A stretch of 64,000 nt of DNA from Bacteroidota bacterium (GCA_003250395.1 QKGM01000007.1:62001-126000), one strand, 5' to 3'. Shown: positions 48,482 through 57,464, counted from the stretch's first letter. Made by a program: numbers and translations. The notes: generated by a model not told the origin, from the letters alone.

Positions 48482-48976
48482 TTAATTGATTTTTATCTCA
48501 TTGATAAGCTTTTGAACCAGGACATCCTGTTTTTCTGCAGATGTGAGTCGTTCGCGAATGAGCCTTTCTGCTACTTCGATGCTTAGTGTGGCAATTTCGT
48601 TTTTTAGCTCGGTAATCGCCGACATCTTTTCATTTTTAATTGCTTCCTGAGCAGACTCAATCAAACGGTTATATTCACGACCTGCTTTTTCACGGGCCTC
48701 TTCTATCAGTTTCTCTCTGATTTGCCGGGCATCTTTCAGGATGGCATCACGCTCTTCTTTAGCCTGATTGAGCAACTCAACGTTATGCGCCTGCAATTGC
48801 TTCATCTCGTCGCGTGCTTTATCGGCTTCATGAAGTGCCTCCTCGATGGATTTTTCACGTTCTTTAAGCATTGACATGATAGGCTTCCAAGCAAACTTTG
48901 TTAAAACGAAAAGCAACAGACCAAACGAAAGGGTCATCCAGAATATCAGACCAATTCCCGGGGTTACTAATTCCAT
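48482..48976 (-). CDS. atpF: ATP synthase F0 b subunit
   Basis: The 164-residue protein has one N-terminal membrane helix (about 8-28, GLIFWMTLSFGLLLFVLTKF). WKPIMSMLKEREKSIEEAL and a long charged coiled coil to the C-terminus follow. It forms the peripheral stalk. It lies 95 bases after atpE, a gap holding the strong hairpin at 49016-49057. Confidence 0.96.
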   Translation of the reverse strand: MELVTPGIGLIFWMTLSFGLLLFVLTKFAWKPIMSMLKEREKSIEEALHEADKARDEMKQLQAHNVELLNQAKEERDAILKDARQIREKLIEEAREKAGREYNRLIESAQEAIKNEKMSAITELKNEIATLSIEVAERLIRERLTSAEKQDVLVQKLINEIKIN

Positions 48977-49015
48977 ATACCAAATTATTTTTAAGGTTTA
49001 ATTTCGATAAATTGA

Positions 49016-49057
49016 GGGGCTCTGTCCGATAACCAACCGTTATCCGACAGAGTCCCC
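49016..49057 (-). other. Strong intercistronic hairpin between atpE and atpF
   Basis: On the minus strand the 42 bases just after the atpE stop fold into a stem of about 17 pairs, GGGGACTCTGTCGGATAAC with its partner, containing one bulged A and one mismatch around a 5-base loop. No T run follows, so it is not a typical terminator. It is placed to protect the upstream mRNA end or to partly attenuate. Confidence 0.7.
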
Positions 49058-49071
49058 GACTGGCTTGTGAA

Positions 49072-49332
49072 TCAGATGAACAATATAAGCAAACACACCA
49101 CAATAGCAAAGAAGGCAACACCTTCAATGAGTGCGGCGGCTACAATCATATTCGTTCTGATGTCGCCGGTAGCTTCAGGCTGGCGTGCAATCGACTCAAG
49201 GGCGCGGGCGCCGATGTTGCCGATACCAAGGGCAGCACCTAAAACTGAAATACCAGCTCCAATCGCTGCTCCAAATTTTGCGTAGGGAGTCAGATCAGCG
49301 GCAGCCTGTAATAATACGGATAATAGTGACAT
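49072..49332 (-). CDS. atpE: ATP synthase F0 c subunit
   Basis: The 86-residue proteolipid has two membrane helices with a polar loop ARQPEA. The proton-binding Glu is in ALIEGVAFFAIVV of helix two. The residues around it (Glu-Gly, no Gln or Ser/Thr cluster in the loop-side helix) resemble the proton-type rather than the sodium-type ring. Helix one has the small-residue pattern GAAIGAGISVLGAALGIG. It lies between atpB (46 bases) and the hairpin before atpF. Confidence 0.96.
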   Translation of the reverse strand: MSLLSVLLQAAADLTPYAKFGAAIGAGISVLGAALGIGNIGARALESIARQPEATGDIRTNMIVAAALIEGVAFFAIVVCLLILFI

Positions 49333-49378
49333 ATAAACTTGAATTTAAAATGGTTATACAATTATTAATTATTGAACG

Positions 49379-50500
49379 CTATCCGTGATGTTCTTCTGTT
49401 GCCATCCCGAAGTATATCGCCGATAACAGTGTGAATACATAAGCCTGAATGAGAGCTACCAGACATTCAAGCAAACCCATGAAGATGGCAAAAACAACAG
49501 AAACAACTGAAACGCCATAGCCAGTAAACGGGTTCATGTTACCGAAAATAAAAATAAGACTCATGAAGCCAAGAATGATGATATGACCTGCTGTAATATT
49601 TGCAAACAGACGAACCATCAATACAAAAGGCTTAGTAAATACACCAACGAGTTCAACAATCGGCATCAGCGGAACAGGAAGTTTCAGCCACCAGGGGACT
49701 CCTGGTGCATTAAATATATGTTTCCAATAGGCTTTATTTCCAGATATAGTGGTGATAGCAAAAGTGAAAAGTGCCAATACTGCTGTTACGCTGATATTGC
49801 CTGTTACATTAGCTCCCCCGGGGAAAAATGGAATCAGTCCCAAGAGGTTATTCAGAAAAATAAAGAAAAAGATCGTAAGCAGATATGGTGTAAATCTTTC
49901 GTAATGGTGACCAATGGATGCTTTGGCAATATCATCACGGATAAAAATAATTAGAGGTTCAAAAAGGGATTGAATCCCTTTCGGGGCGTGACCACGGGTT
50001 CGCTTGTAGTTTTTGGCGATAATAATAAACAGAATAGCGATGAGCAGAGAGCTCATGAATACGGAAAGGACGTTTTTAGTGATTGAGAAATCAAGGGGCA
50101 GGATGGGGTTGATAACTTCTTTCCCATCTGAACCATTTATAACATTGACTACCTTGCCCTTATATGGCCCTTCACTCATTAGTCTGAATCCTCTATAAGC
50201 ATCATTACCATGGTGGAAATTAGAACTGCTGAAGGAATATAATTGGCCGTTGTGCCAAAGTATGATCGGTAGGGGTATAGTGATGTGAGTATGACCAACA
50301 ACAGCAATATGCCATTCATGGGCATCGACTACATGGTCGACAATCATTTCACCTGCAGCGAAGGCTTCCTGTTCTGAGGAAAGGTGGTTCTGTTGAAGCG
50401 CTGGTTCTCCCTGAACAACAGTTGATATCATAATTCCGGCCAACAATAAAGCTCGGTAGGGCACAAGTTGGGACAGGGCTTGTTTTAAAGTTCTTTTCAT
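49379..50500 (-). CDS. atpB: ATP synthase F0 a subunit, Bacteroidota long form
   Basis: The 373-residue product is much longer than the E. coli protein (about 271), with an N-terminal extension of about 130 residues. The extension carries a signal-like segment and a His-rich soluble part (DAHEWHIAVVGHTHITIPLP), as seen across Bacteroidota. The core shows FLNNLLGLIPFFPGGANVTG, FVLMVRLFANITAGHII with the essential Arg, and LVALIQAYVFTLLSAIYF. It is the first gene of the atpBEFHAG unit. A near-match -7 box, TAATCTTG, lies at 50538-50545. Confidence 0.96.
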   Translation of the reverse strand: MKRTLKQALSQLVPYRALLLAGIMISTVVQGEPALQQNHLSSEQEAFAAGEMIVDHVVDAHEWHIAVVGHTHITIPLPIILWHNGQLYSFSSSNFHHGNDAYRGFRLMSEGPYKGKVVNVINGSDGKEVINPILPLDFSITKNVLSVFMSSLLIAILFIIIAKNYKRTRGHAPKGIQSLFEPLIIFIRDDIAKASIGHHYERFTPYLLTIFFFIFLNNLLGLIPFFPGGANVTGNISVTAVLALFTFAITTISGNKAYWKHIFNAPGVPWWLKLPVPLMPIVELVGVFTKPFVLMVRLFANITAGHIIILGFMSLIFIFGNMNPFTGYGVSVVSVVFAIFMGLLECLVALIQAYVFTLLSAIYFGMATEEHHG

Positions 50501-50670
50501 GATAATGAATCTCAGTTTTGGAGCTGATAATCGTATGCAAGATTACTAAAAATAAAGGAAACCCCGAAGTGTTCAGGTTCAATTTTTTTACTTACCCGAT
50601 TGCAATCGTGTGCTTCACGAACAACAACATATTGCAAAAGTTCAAGAGTCAGCTAATTTCGTGAGATATC

Positions 50671-52092
50671 TCAAACTGATGCAAGGTATAGCATGTTTGT
50701 TTTTCCTTTTGCGCTTAGAGGAAAACTAGCAAGGTGGATGACGACATCGCCCTTATCAAGCCACCTGTTACGGGAAAGAGCCAGACGCATCATTTCCGTG
50801 TAATCAACTGTTTTGGAGGGTTTAGGAAGGAAGAAAGCTTCAACCCCCCAAAGAAGTTTCAGCCTGGATGTTAGCCATGGATTATCAGTAAAGATAAAAA
50901 TTCTTGCTTTAGGTCTGTGAGCTGATAGTCTGAAGGCTGTATAACCGGTATGTGTGTAGGCTGTAATTGCTTTCGCATTAGTTTCAGTTGCCAGTTGAGT
51001 TGCATTTTGAATGAGGGTATCCGTGATGAATCTTTCGGTTGTCCCCGGGTAAGCTTCTCTGTTGTTTTGGTTTACCTCACCCGATAATTCTATTCGGTTG
51101 ATAACCCGTTGCATGGTTTCAACTGATTCTATTGGATGAAGGCCTGTTGCTGTTTCGCCACTTAGCATCAAGGTATCAGCACCATCTAGAACCGAGTTTG
51201 CTATATCATTGACTTCAGCCCTCGTAGGCTGCAGGCTGGCCATCATCCCTTCGAGCATTTGTGTAGCTACTATGACTGGTTTGGCAGCCGAAATACATTT
51301 TCTTACAATTTCTTTCTGGATAACAGGAAGGCGCTCAAAAGGGACTTCAACACCAAGGTCACCTCTCGCAATCATTATGGCATCGGAAACCTTCAGAATT
51401 TCGTCAAAATTGTCTACTGCTTCGGGTTTTTCAATTTTGGCAATAATTCCGGGTTGATTCATGTTGCCAGATTGTTGAATAAGTACTCTTACTTCTTCAA
51501 TGTCATTGGGAGAACGGACGAAAGAAAGAGCAAGCCAATCAATCTCGAGTTCAATGGCAAGCTTAATATTTTCTTTATCATTTTCTGTGAGTGCAGGAAC
51601 ATTTAGTTGAGTCTCCGGGAAATTGACTCCTTTCCGTGATGTCAGCAGTCCTCCGGAAATTACTTTCGCAATGAGCTTGTCCGCTCCTTCTGAACCTGTG
51701 ATTTGAAGAGCTATTTTCCCATCGTCAATAAGAATACGCTCTCCGATTCTGGTATCATTTATTAATCCATGATAATTTATATATACAAGATCTTCATTGC
51801 ATTGGCACGGATTGTTGGTAAGGACTATGTCATGATTTGAATGTAAGATAACACCAGAGGAAGGTGTCTCGCCTGTTCTGATTTTAGGTCCCTGAAGGTC
51901 AAAAAGTAACGCTGGCATACGGCCAGAACGTTTCCCTGCCATACGCGCATTTGTAACCCTGGAACGCCATTCTGGAGGACCCTGATGGGAAAGGTTAATA
52001 CGGAAGACATCTACCCCGGCGTGGATCATATCAGCCATGGTTTCAATGGCTTCACATGCCGGACCCAATGTGGCAATGATTTTCGTTTTCAT
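50671..52092 (-). CDS. pyk: Pyruvate kinase
   Basis: The 473-residue enzyme catalyses the last ATP-yielding step of glycolysis, PEP plus ADP to pyruvate plus ATP. It begins KTKIIATLGPACE and includes FRINLSHQGPPEW, IIAKIEKPEAVDNF, IMIARGDLGVEVPFE (Lys/Glu/Asp active site and metal ligands), VATQMLEGMMASLQPTRAEV and TLMLSGETATGLHPIE. The barrel, B domain (about 70-170) and C-terminal domain are all present. The start overlaps the stop of the IPExxxVDY gene in an ATGA, a conserved Bacteroidota arrangement. Confidence 0.97.
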   Translation of the reverse strand: MKTKIIATLGPACEAIETMADMIHAGVDVFRINLSHQGPPEWRSRVTNARMAGKRSGRMPALLFDLQGPKIRTGETPSSGVILHSNHDIVLTNNPCQCNEDLVYINYHGLINDTRIGERILIDDGKIALQITGSEGADKLIAKVISGGLLTSRKGVNFPETQLNVPALTENDKENIKLAIELEIDWLALSFVRSPNDIEEVRVLIQQSGNMNQPGIIAKIEKPEAVDNFDEILKVSDAIMIARGDLGVEVPFERLPVIQKEIVRKCISAAKPVIVATQMLEGMMASLQPTRAEVNDIANSVLDGADTLMLSGETATGLHPIESVETMQRVINRIELSGEVNQNNREAYPGTTERFITDTLIQNATQLATETNAKAITAYTHTGYTAFRLSAHRPKARIFIFTDNPWLTSRLKLLWGVEAFFLPKPSKTVDYTEMMRLALSRNRWLDKGDVVIHLASFPLSAKGKTNMLYLASV

Positions 52093-52646
52093 GGGTTTAT
52101 GGATTTGGAGGATAGGTTGTCGCGGTTCCGGTCGATTATTGTTTCTGTTCTGGGCAGAGATGGTCTTGATTGACGAGAGAGTTCCATTAAATAGATTTCG
52201 AGGTCATATATAATGCTTGTAATTCTGTCAGTTGTTCTTTTACGTCTGGAGTCAATCTGCTTATCGTTTGAATGAATGAAGAGGGAGTAATCATCAGCCA
52301 GAAATACATCTTCAATGGTACCGCAGTTTGTCAGGATATTATTAAAAGTGTCTATTCGATGTGCACCTTTGTCGATAAGGAGATGTGGTTCAGCCATCCA
52401 TTGGGTAAGGCGAGCGTTCCCGGTGAAGTAATACTCAGTGTATTCATCAGGATGGTAAGCAAAGAGAAAAAACCATTGAATTTCATTAAGGTAGTGTACT
52501 TGAAAAGTACCCAGACGTCTTAAATCCCAATGCAGAAGCCGGTTAATTCTGTAAACGAGTCTATAATCCGGCAAAGGGGTGGTGATACCAATCAGACGAT
52601 AATCGTCGGAAGGATCAAAGCTGAGCCGGATTTTTCGTGAAGTCAT
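52089..52646 (-). CDS. IPExxxVDY family protein
   Basis: The 185-residue soluble protein matches the Bacteroidota family named for its IPExxxVDY motif, though that exact string is not seen here. The recognisable parts are DYRLIGITTPLPDYRLVYRI near the N-terminus, the middle FFLFAYHPDEYTEYYF, and its position directly before pyk. Function unknown. It lies between rnc and pyk, with its own canonical promoter upstream and an ATGA overlap with pyk downstream, so it may serve as the leader cistron of pyruvate kinase. Confidence 0.75.
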   Translation of the reverse strand: MTSRKIRLSFDPSDDYRLIGITTPLPDYRLVYRINRLLHWDLRRLGTFQVHYLNEIQWFFLFAYHPDEYTEYYFTGNARLTQWMAEPHLLIDKGAHRIDTFNNILTNCGTIEDVFLADDYSLFIHSNDKQIDSRRKRTTDRITSIIYDLEIYLMELSRQSRPSLPRTETIIDRNRDNLSSKSINP

Positions 52647-52708
52647 CTACTTAATTGTTTATACATCAATCAGAATATCTCGGACACAATATCATTCACC
52701 AGATATGC

Positions 52709-52739
52709 CAAAGATAGTAATCGTTGGCTATCTGTACAA
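52709..52739 (-). promoter_or_regulatory. Canonical promoter of the IPExxxVDY-pyk unit
   Basis: On the minus strand TTG at 52739-52737 is followed by 20 bases and TATCTTTG at 52716-52709, 62 bases before the ATG at 52646. Both boxes and the spacing fit the consensus and separate this unit from acpP-fabF-rnc. Confidence 0.7.
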
Positions 52740-52787
52740 TAAGAAATTGGAAAGAGAGTAGTTTCAGAAGAGTATTAGTTGTTTTCT

Positions 52788-53540
52788 TCAGGATGGATCG
52801 ACAGTTGTCAAAAGGTTTTCCTCTCGTAATCGTGTGAGAGCTTTTTCTGAAGCTTGCTGTTCAGCTCCTTTGATCGAAAAATCCTGTCCCCGTCCGAAGA
52901 CTTCACTATCAATGAGAGCATCAACAAGGTATAGTCTGTTATGGTTGGTTCCTGTTTCACCTGTTGTGTGAAAAGTAACATTTCGTTTTTCTCTTTGACC
53001 CCATTCAATCAACTTACTCTTGAAGTTAAAGTCAGTGCTCATAAGAGTTTCCATGTCAAAATAGACATTAATAATGCGTTGAATGATAATCTGACGAGTA
53101 AAGTTGTATCCCTTATCAAGGTAAAGAGCCCCTATAAATGCTTCAAAAGCGTCTCCGTTTATGGATCGCCATGTACTATGAAGTTCTGATCCGGCAGTAA
53201 TGAAATTGTTAAGCCCTAGTTTTAAACACAGCTTATTCAGTTGAGACCTACTGACAACCTTCGATCGCATTTCGGTGAGGAATCCTTCATCGCGAAGGGG
53301 AAATTTCTTAAACATGTAATCTGCCACTACAGCATCAAGGATAGCATCTCCAAGGAACTCAAGTCTTTCGTTGCTGATTCGGCTTCCTCCTATTATTTCA
53401 GTAGCTGCTGAACGATGCCGGAATGCCAGTTTATACAAAAAAATATTTTCGGGATAGAACCCGAAAATATTTTTAAGTGTTCTGTACATTTCCCTGTCGC
53501 TTGAAAAACGTATCCGAATTTCTTTCAGCAGGTTAAACAT
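52788..53540 (-). CDS. rnc: Ribonuclease III
   Basis: The 250-residue double-strand-specific RNase processes rRNA and mRNA. NERLEFLGDAILDAVVADY is the signature with the metal-binding Glu and Asp, and INGDAFEAFIGALYLDKGY gives the other catalytic pair. The C-terminal dsRNA-binding domain runs from about 175 (DFNFKSKLIEWGQ) to 240 (GAEQQASEKALTRL). It starts eight bases after fabF. Confidence 0.95.
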   Translation of the reverse strand: MFNLLKEIRIRFSSDREMYRTLKNIFGFYPENIFLYKLAFRHRSAATEIIGGSRISNERLEFLGDAILDAVVADYMFKKFPLRDEGFLTEMRSKVVSRSQLNKLCLKLGLNNFITAGSELHSTWRSINGDAFEAFIGALYLDKGYNFTRQIIIQRIINVYFDMETLMSTDFNFKSKLIEWGQREKRNVTFHTTGETGTNHNRLYLVDALIDSEVFGRGQDFSIKGAEQQASEKALTRLREENLLTTVDPS

Positions 53541-53548
53541 TCAATAAT

Positions 53549-54802
53549 TTATACCTTAAACTTTTTAAAAGCAATCGAAGTATTATGTCCTCCAAAGCCA
53601 AATGTATTGCTCAGAGCAACATTTACGACTCGTTCTTGGGCTTTATTTGCTGTAAGGTTCAACTTCTCATCAATTTCCGGATCCCGGTTGAAGAGGTTGA
53701 TAGTTGGCGGGACAATGTCATTCTGAATAGAAAGTACTGTTGCAATGGCTTCAACTGCACCAGTAGCCCCCAATAAGTGACCAGTCATTGATTTGGTCGC
53801 ATTGATGTTGAGGGAATAAGCATGTTCTCCGAACAGCAGTTGAATTGCCTTGATTTCAGCAAGATCACCCTGAGGAGTCGAGGTGCCATGAGTATTTACA
53901 TGATCAATATCGGTCAGCTTAAGCCCGGCATCTTCAACAGCTAAACGCATTGCATTTGCTGCACCAATTCCATCAGGATGAGGAGAAGTCATATGGTAAG
54001 CATCTGCTGAAAGACCAGCACCAACAACTTCACAATATATCTTGGCTCCGCGAGCCAGAGCATGCTCCAGTTCCTCGAACACAAGAGCACCACCACCTTC
54101 ACCGATCACAAAACCATCACGGTCCTGATCGAAAGGACGAGAAGCAGTAGCGGGATCATCATTACGGGTCGAAATGGCATGAAGGGCATTAAAGCCCCCG
54201 ACACCAGCTTCATTTACAGCAGCTTCTGAGCCTCCAGAGATGAATACATCAGCTTTCCCCAGTCGAATGTAGTTAAATGCATCAGCCAGAGCGTTAGCTG
54301 ATGATGCACAAGCCGATACGGTGGCAAAATTTGGGCCACGAAAACCATATTTAATTGATATATGGCCGGCTGTGATATCTGCAATCATTTTGGGGATAAA
54401 AAACGGGCTGAATCTTGGAGTCCCATCACCTTTGGCGAAACTGGATACTTCATCCAGAAAAGTAACCAAGCCTCCTATCCCGGAAGCCCAAATAACACCG
54501 ACGCGATCCAGGTCTATCTTTTCCAGATCAATGTTACTATCATTTACGGCTTCCTCTGCTGCAGCAATTCCAAATTGCGCGAAAAGATCGTATTTACGAG
54601 CCTCTTTGCGATCGAAATACTTCAGCGGATCAAAATTTTTAACCTCACAGGCAAACTGACTTTTAAATTTGCTGCTGTCAAAACGGGTAATGGCTGCAGC
54701 GCCACTTATTCCATTGATCATAGCTTCCCATGTACTGGGAACATCATTGCCCAATGGAGTAAGTGCGCCTAAGCCTGTTACGACTACTCGTTTTAATTCC
54801 AT
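53549..54802 (-). CDS. fabF: 3-oxoacyl-[acyl-carrier-protein] synthase II
   Basis: The 417-residue elongating condensing enzyme of fatty-acid synthesis has its catalytic Cys in TVSACASSANAL, the two catalytic His residues in VNTHGTSTPQGD and SMTGHLLGATGAVE, and the N-terminal VVTGLGALTPLGND. The Cys-His-His triad marks KAS II/I rather than FabH. It follows acpP by 23 bases, the conserved order. Confidence 0.96.
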   Translation of the reverse strand: MELKRVVVTGLGALTPLGNDVPSTWEAMINGISGAAAITRFDSSKFKSQFACEVKNFDPLKYFDRKEARKYDLFAQFGIAAAEEAVNDSNIDLEKIDLDRVGVIWASGIGGLVTFLDEVSSFAKGDGTPRFSPFFIPKMIADITAGHISIKYGFRGPNFATVSACASSANALADAFNYIRLGKADVFISGGSEAAVNEAGVGGFNALHAISTRNDDPATASRPFDQDRDGFVIGEGGGALVFEELEHALARGAKIYCEVVGAGLSADAYHMTSPHPDGIGAANAMRLAVEDAGLKLTDIDHVNTHGTSTPQGDLAEIKAIQLLFGEHAYSLNINATKSMTGHLLGATGAVEAIATVLSIQNDIVPPTINLFNRDPEIDEKLNLTANKAQERVVNVALSNTFGFGGHNTSIAFKKFKV

Positions 54803-54825
54803 TGAAAATCTGACTGGTGAGTGAC

Positions 54826-55062
54826 TTATTTCGTATTGTTCTCGATATAAGCGATAGCATCACCAACGGTGCCGATCTTTTCAGCCTGATCATCTGGAAT
54901 GGCAATATTGAATTCTTTTTCAAATTCCATGATCAGCTCAACAGTGTCCAGAGAATCTGCACCAAGATCATTGGTGAAGCTTGCTTCAGGAGTAACTTCA
55001 TTTTCGTCAACACCTAGCTTATCAACAATGATAGCTTTTACACGTTTTGCAATGTCAGACAT
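54826..55062 (-). CDS. acpP: Acyl carrier protein
   Basis: From the ATG at 55062 the product is 78 residues, normal for Acp[21 protein letters not shown] carries the phosphopantetheine Ser in DSL. The N-terminus [20 protein letters not shown] is typical. A longer frame with 21 extra hydrophobic residues is rejected as non-family sequence. Acidic, soluble; carries acyl chains for FabF and others. It heads the acpP-fabF-rnc unit; a possible -7 box TATGTTTG lies at 55149-55156. Confidence 0.97.
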   Translation of the reverse strand: MSDIAKRVKAIIVDKLGVDENEVTPEASFTNDLGADSLDTVELIMEFEKEFNIAIPDDQAEKIGTVGDAIAYIENNTK

Positions 55063-55416
55063 AGTTTTACATTTTTGGTTTAACAGGGTGCAAAGAAACA
55101 GATATTGCAAAATATATGCAAACAAAAACTGTTAAAAAAGTCTAAAATCAAACATAAAGCTCTAAAGTAAAGAAGTATATGTGCTTTAACCATGTGGCTA
55201 AAATGGCTTTTTGTACAGGTTTTGCCATCCTATTTAGTAAATGATGATACAAAATTGGGCTTTTTTCTTTCTGTTTCTCTTTTTTACCGTTTCGAGATTC
55301 AGGAAGGGAGCTGAAATATCATTACAGCGATTCAGTAAAACCTTTCCTATAATAGTGCCGGGGATTGCGTTCTGGCATGGTTCTTCATTAAATTACTTCT
55401 AATCTTAATTTAAACA

Positions 55417-55449
55417 AAAGTCTTCCAGATAAATACATTGGAAGACTTT
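55417..55449 (-). terminator. Intrinsic terminator after the DUF4252 gene
   Basis: An 11-base perfect stem, AAAGTCTTCCA with TGGAAGACTTT, encloses an 11-base loop and is followed on the minus strand by a T-rich run (TTTTGTTTAAATT). It lies 84 bases past the DUF4252 stop. The rest of the gap to acpP (55063-55416) shows only a possible promoter. Confidence 0.7.
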
Positions 55450-55532
55450 AAGGCAGATGCCCATGATTAACCAAGATGAGAGATTACAATCTAGGTCATC
55501 CAGTTGATGATCCCGCCGGATATTTCTCTTTT

Positions 55533-56090
55533 CTAGTGTTTCTTAATTTTATTTAGCTTTTTTGCAGCGTGAATGTTCATTCTGCTTGCAAGGCGGCCAA
55601 TCTGTTCGAGATCAACATCGCCGGTGATACATAGGAATACTGTAGAATTCGGTTCTTTTACCAGTACAATAACCTCAGAGATGATTTTTCCACTCCGTCG
55701 GGTATAGACTAGCACATTTTCTTTGTTATCCTTAACCTCCATCAGCATAGTATAGGCAGGGCCAATGAGAGGTTTAACTTCGTTGTACAGATCAATAGCT
55801 CTGCGTTTTGAAAGGGATAGGTCAGTAGAATCGGTATTGACAGTGATGGCTTTGATTCCTGTTAATTTTGATGCAGCATTGATTAGTTCAGTGGCTTCAT
55901 TTTTTCTGCCATCTTTATCCTCCATATTGGCGAACAATTTGAACATCTCAGACGATATGTTGATAGTTGTGTAACCATCTTTACCGTTGTAGCGCTCAAA
56001 AAGTTTGTCCATAATAGTTTGAGAGCGAAGACCTGTTATTGACAGAAAAAGTAGAGATGTTAAAAAGGATAATTTAATTTTATTCATCAC
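55533..56090 (-). CDS. DUF4252 domain-containing exported protein
   Basis: The 185-residue protein has a signal peptide (about 1-23, ending LRSQ). DUF4252 follows: MDKLFERYNGKDGYTTINIS near the start, MFKLFANMEDKD, LMEVKDNKENVLVYTR, and VFLCITGDVDLEQIGRLA near the end. The family is Bacteroidota-specific, envelope-located and of unknown function, and is commonly encoded next to an ECF sigma factor, as here. It lies 43 bases after the putative anti-sigma gene. Confidence 0.8.
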   Translation of the reverse strand: MMNKIKLSFLTSLLFLSITGLRSQTIMDKLFERYNGKDGYTTINISSEMFKLFANMEDKDGRKNEATELINAASKLTGIKAITVNTDSTDLSLSKRRAIDLYNEVKPLIGPAYTMLMEVKDNKENVLVYTRRSGKIISEVIVLVKEPNSTVFLCITGDVDLEQIGRLASRMNIHAAKKLNKIKKH

Positions 56091-56133
56091 GTTACAGTTT
56101 TTTAAGTAATTTAATTAGATGCAATATTTTGGT

Positions 56134-56742
56134 TTAAATCCCGGAATTCTCAAGAATTTGGTTTTCATCTTCCGCATCCAATGGAGGAAAGAGCATGGCT
56201 GTAACCTTGTTAAGCTTCGAAAAGGCATCACCGACAGCCGCTAAAGCACCTCCTTTGGCGGAAATGTCAGTGGCTTGCGCAACATCTGCAACTGGGGTCA
56301 GTCCTTTATTTAGTGTGTTGGATACCATGATTAACACATCAGACATTTCGCTGAAAGTTTTCAGATTCAATTCGTTCTGTTTGGCCAAAATTGTTTCATT
56401 CTTTTCATTATTCTTCTGAATACGCATATAATTTATACTAAGCGCTACAAGAATTAAAGTAGCAGCAACAGATGTCCATATGTAAATGATACGACGGGGG
56501 CTCCTCATTTTATGTTGGGCTAAGTATAATTTCATATTGGGTCGTTGTTTTTCTGGCGGACATACTGTTTGCATCTCGGCTGAATAGTAATCTAGCATGA
56601 CTTTGTAATGAAGCAAATCACAAGGTACTTCATTTTCAGAGAACCAGGTGCGGATTTGTCTTTCTTCATCAAGGGTGGTTTCTCCTTCTATATAACGTTG
56701 AAGCAATTTTTCAACTTCTACGCGATTCAGTAGCAGATTCAT
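56134..56742 (-). CDS. Putative anti-sigma-like single-pass membrane protein
   Basis: The ATG at 56742 gives 202 residues starting MNLLLNRVEVEKLLQRYIEG; a start six codons earlier is also possible. The N-terminal half (LLQRYIEGETTLDEERQIRT) resembles the cytosolic anti-sigma/zinc-finger-like helices, without a clear HxxxCxxC motif. One membrane helix lies at about 85-105 (IYIWTSVAATLILVALSI), then a periplasmic region of about 95 residues without known domains. The gene overlaps the end of the sigma gene by 32 bases. The layout, not the sequence alone, suggests it controls the sigma factor. Confidence 0.6.
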   Translation of the reverse strand: MNLLLNRVEVEKLLQRYIEGETTLDEERQIRTWFSENEVPCDLLHYKVMLDYYSAEMQTVCPPEKQRPNMKLYLAQHKMRSPRRIIYIWTSVAATLILVALSINYMRIQKNNEKNETILAKQNELNLKTFSEMSDVLIMVSNTLNKGLTPVADVAQATDISAKGGALAAVGDAFSKLNKVTAMLFPPLDAEDENQILENSGI

Positions 56743-57241
56743 AGTTATAGATTTTTTCAAGTTCTTCTTTTACTCGTTTACGGGCTCTGGACAAATTGAC
56801 TCTGGCTGCATTGTGTGATTGTCCTGTTACGAATGCAATCTGTTCCATTTCTAAACCTTCAACATCCCTAAGGTGCATTACAATACGTTGTTGTTCTGGC
56901 AAAGAGTTAACTAGCCGTTGTATCCAGTTACGCATTTCAGAATGTTCAGTATACCTATCAGGTGTTACATGATCAGCGGATTCAAAATCTGCTTGTTCAT
57001 TTGACCGGTATTTTGTAGCATGTGATTTTAACCGATCGAGACAGAGGTTACGTATCACTGCCATAGCCATTGCCTCCATGTTTCTTACATCGTCGAGGTT
57101 AGTTTTTGACGACCAGAGTTTCAGATAGGTGTCCTGAACTATGTCTAAGGCGTCATCACTATCAGCAAGAAAGCGGTTGGCCAGTCTGAACAATTTGTCT
57201 CGCAGAGGGAGCAACTTGTGGGTGTATTCTTCAATGGTCAT
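56711..57241 (-). CDS. ECF-type RNA polymerase sigma-70 factor
   Basis: The 176-residue protein has region 2 with DDALDIVQDTYLKLW and NLCLDRLKSHATKYRS, and region 4 with LPEQQRIVMHLRDVEGLEME and the helix-turn-helix QIAFVTGQSHNAARVNLSRA. No extra domains are present. It would direct transcription in response to an envelope or other signal passed by the neighbouring membrane protein. Its regulon cannot be read from the window. It diverges from the POT transporter gene. Confidence 0.92.
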   Translation of the reverse strand: MTIEEYTHKLLPLRDKLFRLANRFLADSDDALDIVQDTYLKLWSSKTNLDDVRNMEAMAMAVIRNLCLDRLKSHATKYRSNEQADFESADHVTPDRYTEHSEMRNWIQRLVNSLPEQQRIVMHLRDVEGLEMEQIAFVTGQSHNAARVNLSRARKRVKEELEKIYNYESATESRRS

Positions 57242-57456
57242 ATAGCATTATTCGAATTAATGACGAATAAGTAAAATTAATATTACATTTTCAGTTTTTT
57301 GAAATGAAATAATTAGGGATAGAATACTAGTTTGTTTAAGAATTAGTTCATGAAGTCGTTCAAATAGAATATGGCCAAATTATACGTTAACAGTTTATGA
57401 TGTTGAATAATTCTTATTTAACGATCCTTGTACGGGTTCGATCCATTGTTTTTCCT

Positions 57457-57464
57457 TATTTTTG
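57457..57464 (+). promoter_or_regulatory. -7 box (TATTTTTG) for the POT transporter gene
   Basis: A full TAnnTTTG match 60 bases before the ATG at 57524. It lies within a longer open frame that would begin at 57428, arguing against that start. No TTG at 19-21 bases. Confidence 0.45.

Noticed and set aside
50663-50672. Palindrome GAGATATCTC at the pyk stop
   Set aside because: Ten bases, no T run and no partner site; expected by chance at this length.
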